Positions 6,301 to 6,443 of a stretch of 6,443 nt of DNA are shown piece by piece. The stretch lies in assembly GCA_028277865.1 (NCBI GenBank), contig JANQFM010001040.1, forward strand, positions 1 through 6,443, read 5' to 3'. Under the pieces are notes generated by a model that saw only the letters and a list, made by a program, of their open reading frames with translations, was not told where the DNA came from and ran no database searches. A program made the translations under genes and the position numbers. This DNA is from Acidobacteriota bacterium (GTDB lineage Bacteria; Acidobacteriota; UBA6911; RPQK01; DATIPO01). The first letter of the stretch is position 1. Each line of letters starts with the position of its first letter.

Positions 6301-6322
6301 GCCCGTTTTCGAACGGGCTTTT
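6301..6322 (+). terminator. Intrinsic (Rho-independent) terminator
   Basis: A perfect seven-base-pair stem GCCCGTT / AACGGGC encloses the loop TTCG and is followed at once by TTTT. The T-run is only on the plus strand, so it ends plus-strand transcription, most simply that of the sigma/anti-sigma operon. It lies about 200 bases past the anti-sigma stop, which would leave a long 3' untranslated region carrying the hairpin cluster. Confidence 0.65.
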
Positions 6323-6366
6323 CCTAGCGGCTTGAGCCATCCCCCGGGCCGGGCTCCAAGCACGAA

Positions 6367-6392
6367 CCGCGGCGCATTGCCCCTGGCCGCGG
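6367..6392. repeat. Seven-base-pair inverted repeat
   Basis: CCGCGGC (6367-6373) and GCCGCGG (6386-6392) are exact reverse complements around a 12-base loop. There is no following T-run, so it is not an evident terminator. It may belong to the same repeat-rich unit as the hairpins upstream. Confidence 0.4.
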
Positions 6393-6443
6393 CTGGATCC
6401 GGAGGGGAGCGGCTGAAGCCTTGGGGAGGCAAGCCCGTTGAAA

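Larger units (their letters stand above)
6100..6443. other. Intergenic region without a convincing gene
   Basis: No reading frame here shows a ribosome-binding site, a recognisable motif or a plausible composition on either strand. The stretch is very GC-rich and dominated by short inverted repeats: a cluster at 6208-6275, an intrinsic terminator at 6301-6322, a seven-base-pair stem at 6367-6392 and a small TGAA-loop hairpin at 6411-6420 (GGCTGAAGCC). It looks like non-coding repeat DNA or the source of a structured RNA. It continues past the window edge. Confidence 0.6.

Noticed and set aside
6103..6443. Direct repeats bounding the tail (GTGTCGAAAAAGTCGG at the left, GTTGAAA at the right edge)
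   Set aside because: Only seven bases of the right copy are visible and one differs. The window ends before a repeat could be confirmed, and no transposase or terminal inverted repeats are seen.
1..6443. CRISPR array, tRNA or rRNA genes
   Set aside because: No regularly spaced direct repeats, cloverleaf-like sequence or conserved rRNA segments were noticed on either strand.

Overview
The window is a GC-rich bacterial chromosomal segment. It holds five protein genes in two divergent blocks, followed by a non-coding tail rich in hairpins. The gene content suggests a Gram-negative soil or sediment bacterium, and Acidobacteriota is my best guess. Pointers are a TPR-plus-multihaem cytochrome, a lipoprotein Ntn-hydrolase, and an ECF sigma factor paired with a zinc-finger anti-sigma factor starting MDHGYIEEN. 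No rRNA, tRNA or housekeeping marker is present, so the taxonomy is inference.

Minus strand, positions 1-2460, reading right to left: a small antitoxin gene (2460-2215); a PIN-domain toxin gene (2218-1808) that overlaps it by four bases and starts with TTG; then a large exported protein (1748 to beyond position 1) with TPR repeats followed by a c-type multihaem domain. The cytochrome gene runs off the left edge, so its C-terminus is not visible. The toxin-antitoxin stretch is clearly lower in G+C than its neighbours (40-50 % in three sampled 60-base lines, against 72 % in one line of the acylase gene), which fits acquisition from elsewhere.

Plus strand, positions 2553-6099: a lipoprotein penicillin-acylase-family Ntn hydrolase most like the PvdQ/aculeacin acylase branch (N-acyl-homoserine lactone acylases and relatives); an ECF-type sigma factor (GTG start, 54 bases after the acylase stop); and a membrane-bound zinc-finger anti-sigma factor. 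The sigma and anti-sigma genes form a cell-envelope signalling pair. Whether the acylase belongs to the same transcript or regulon is open. A short divergent region (2461-2552) separates the blocks and carries the antitoxin promoter and ribosome-binding site plus a perfect palindrome.

Positions 6100-6443 contain no convincing gene. They hold closely packed small hairpins, most with four-base loops, and a clear intrinsic terminator at 6301-6322. The points most worth a second look are this hairpin array, a strong Shine-Dalgarno sequence ahead of an out-of-frame 15-codon ORF overlapping the anti-sigma start, and the lipoprotein acylase beside a sigma/anti-sigma pair. I see no clearly new multi-gene system.
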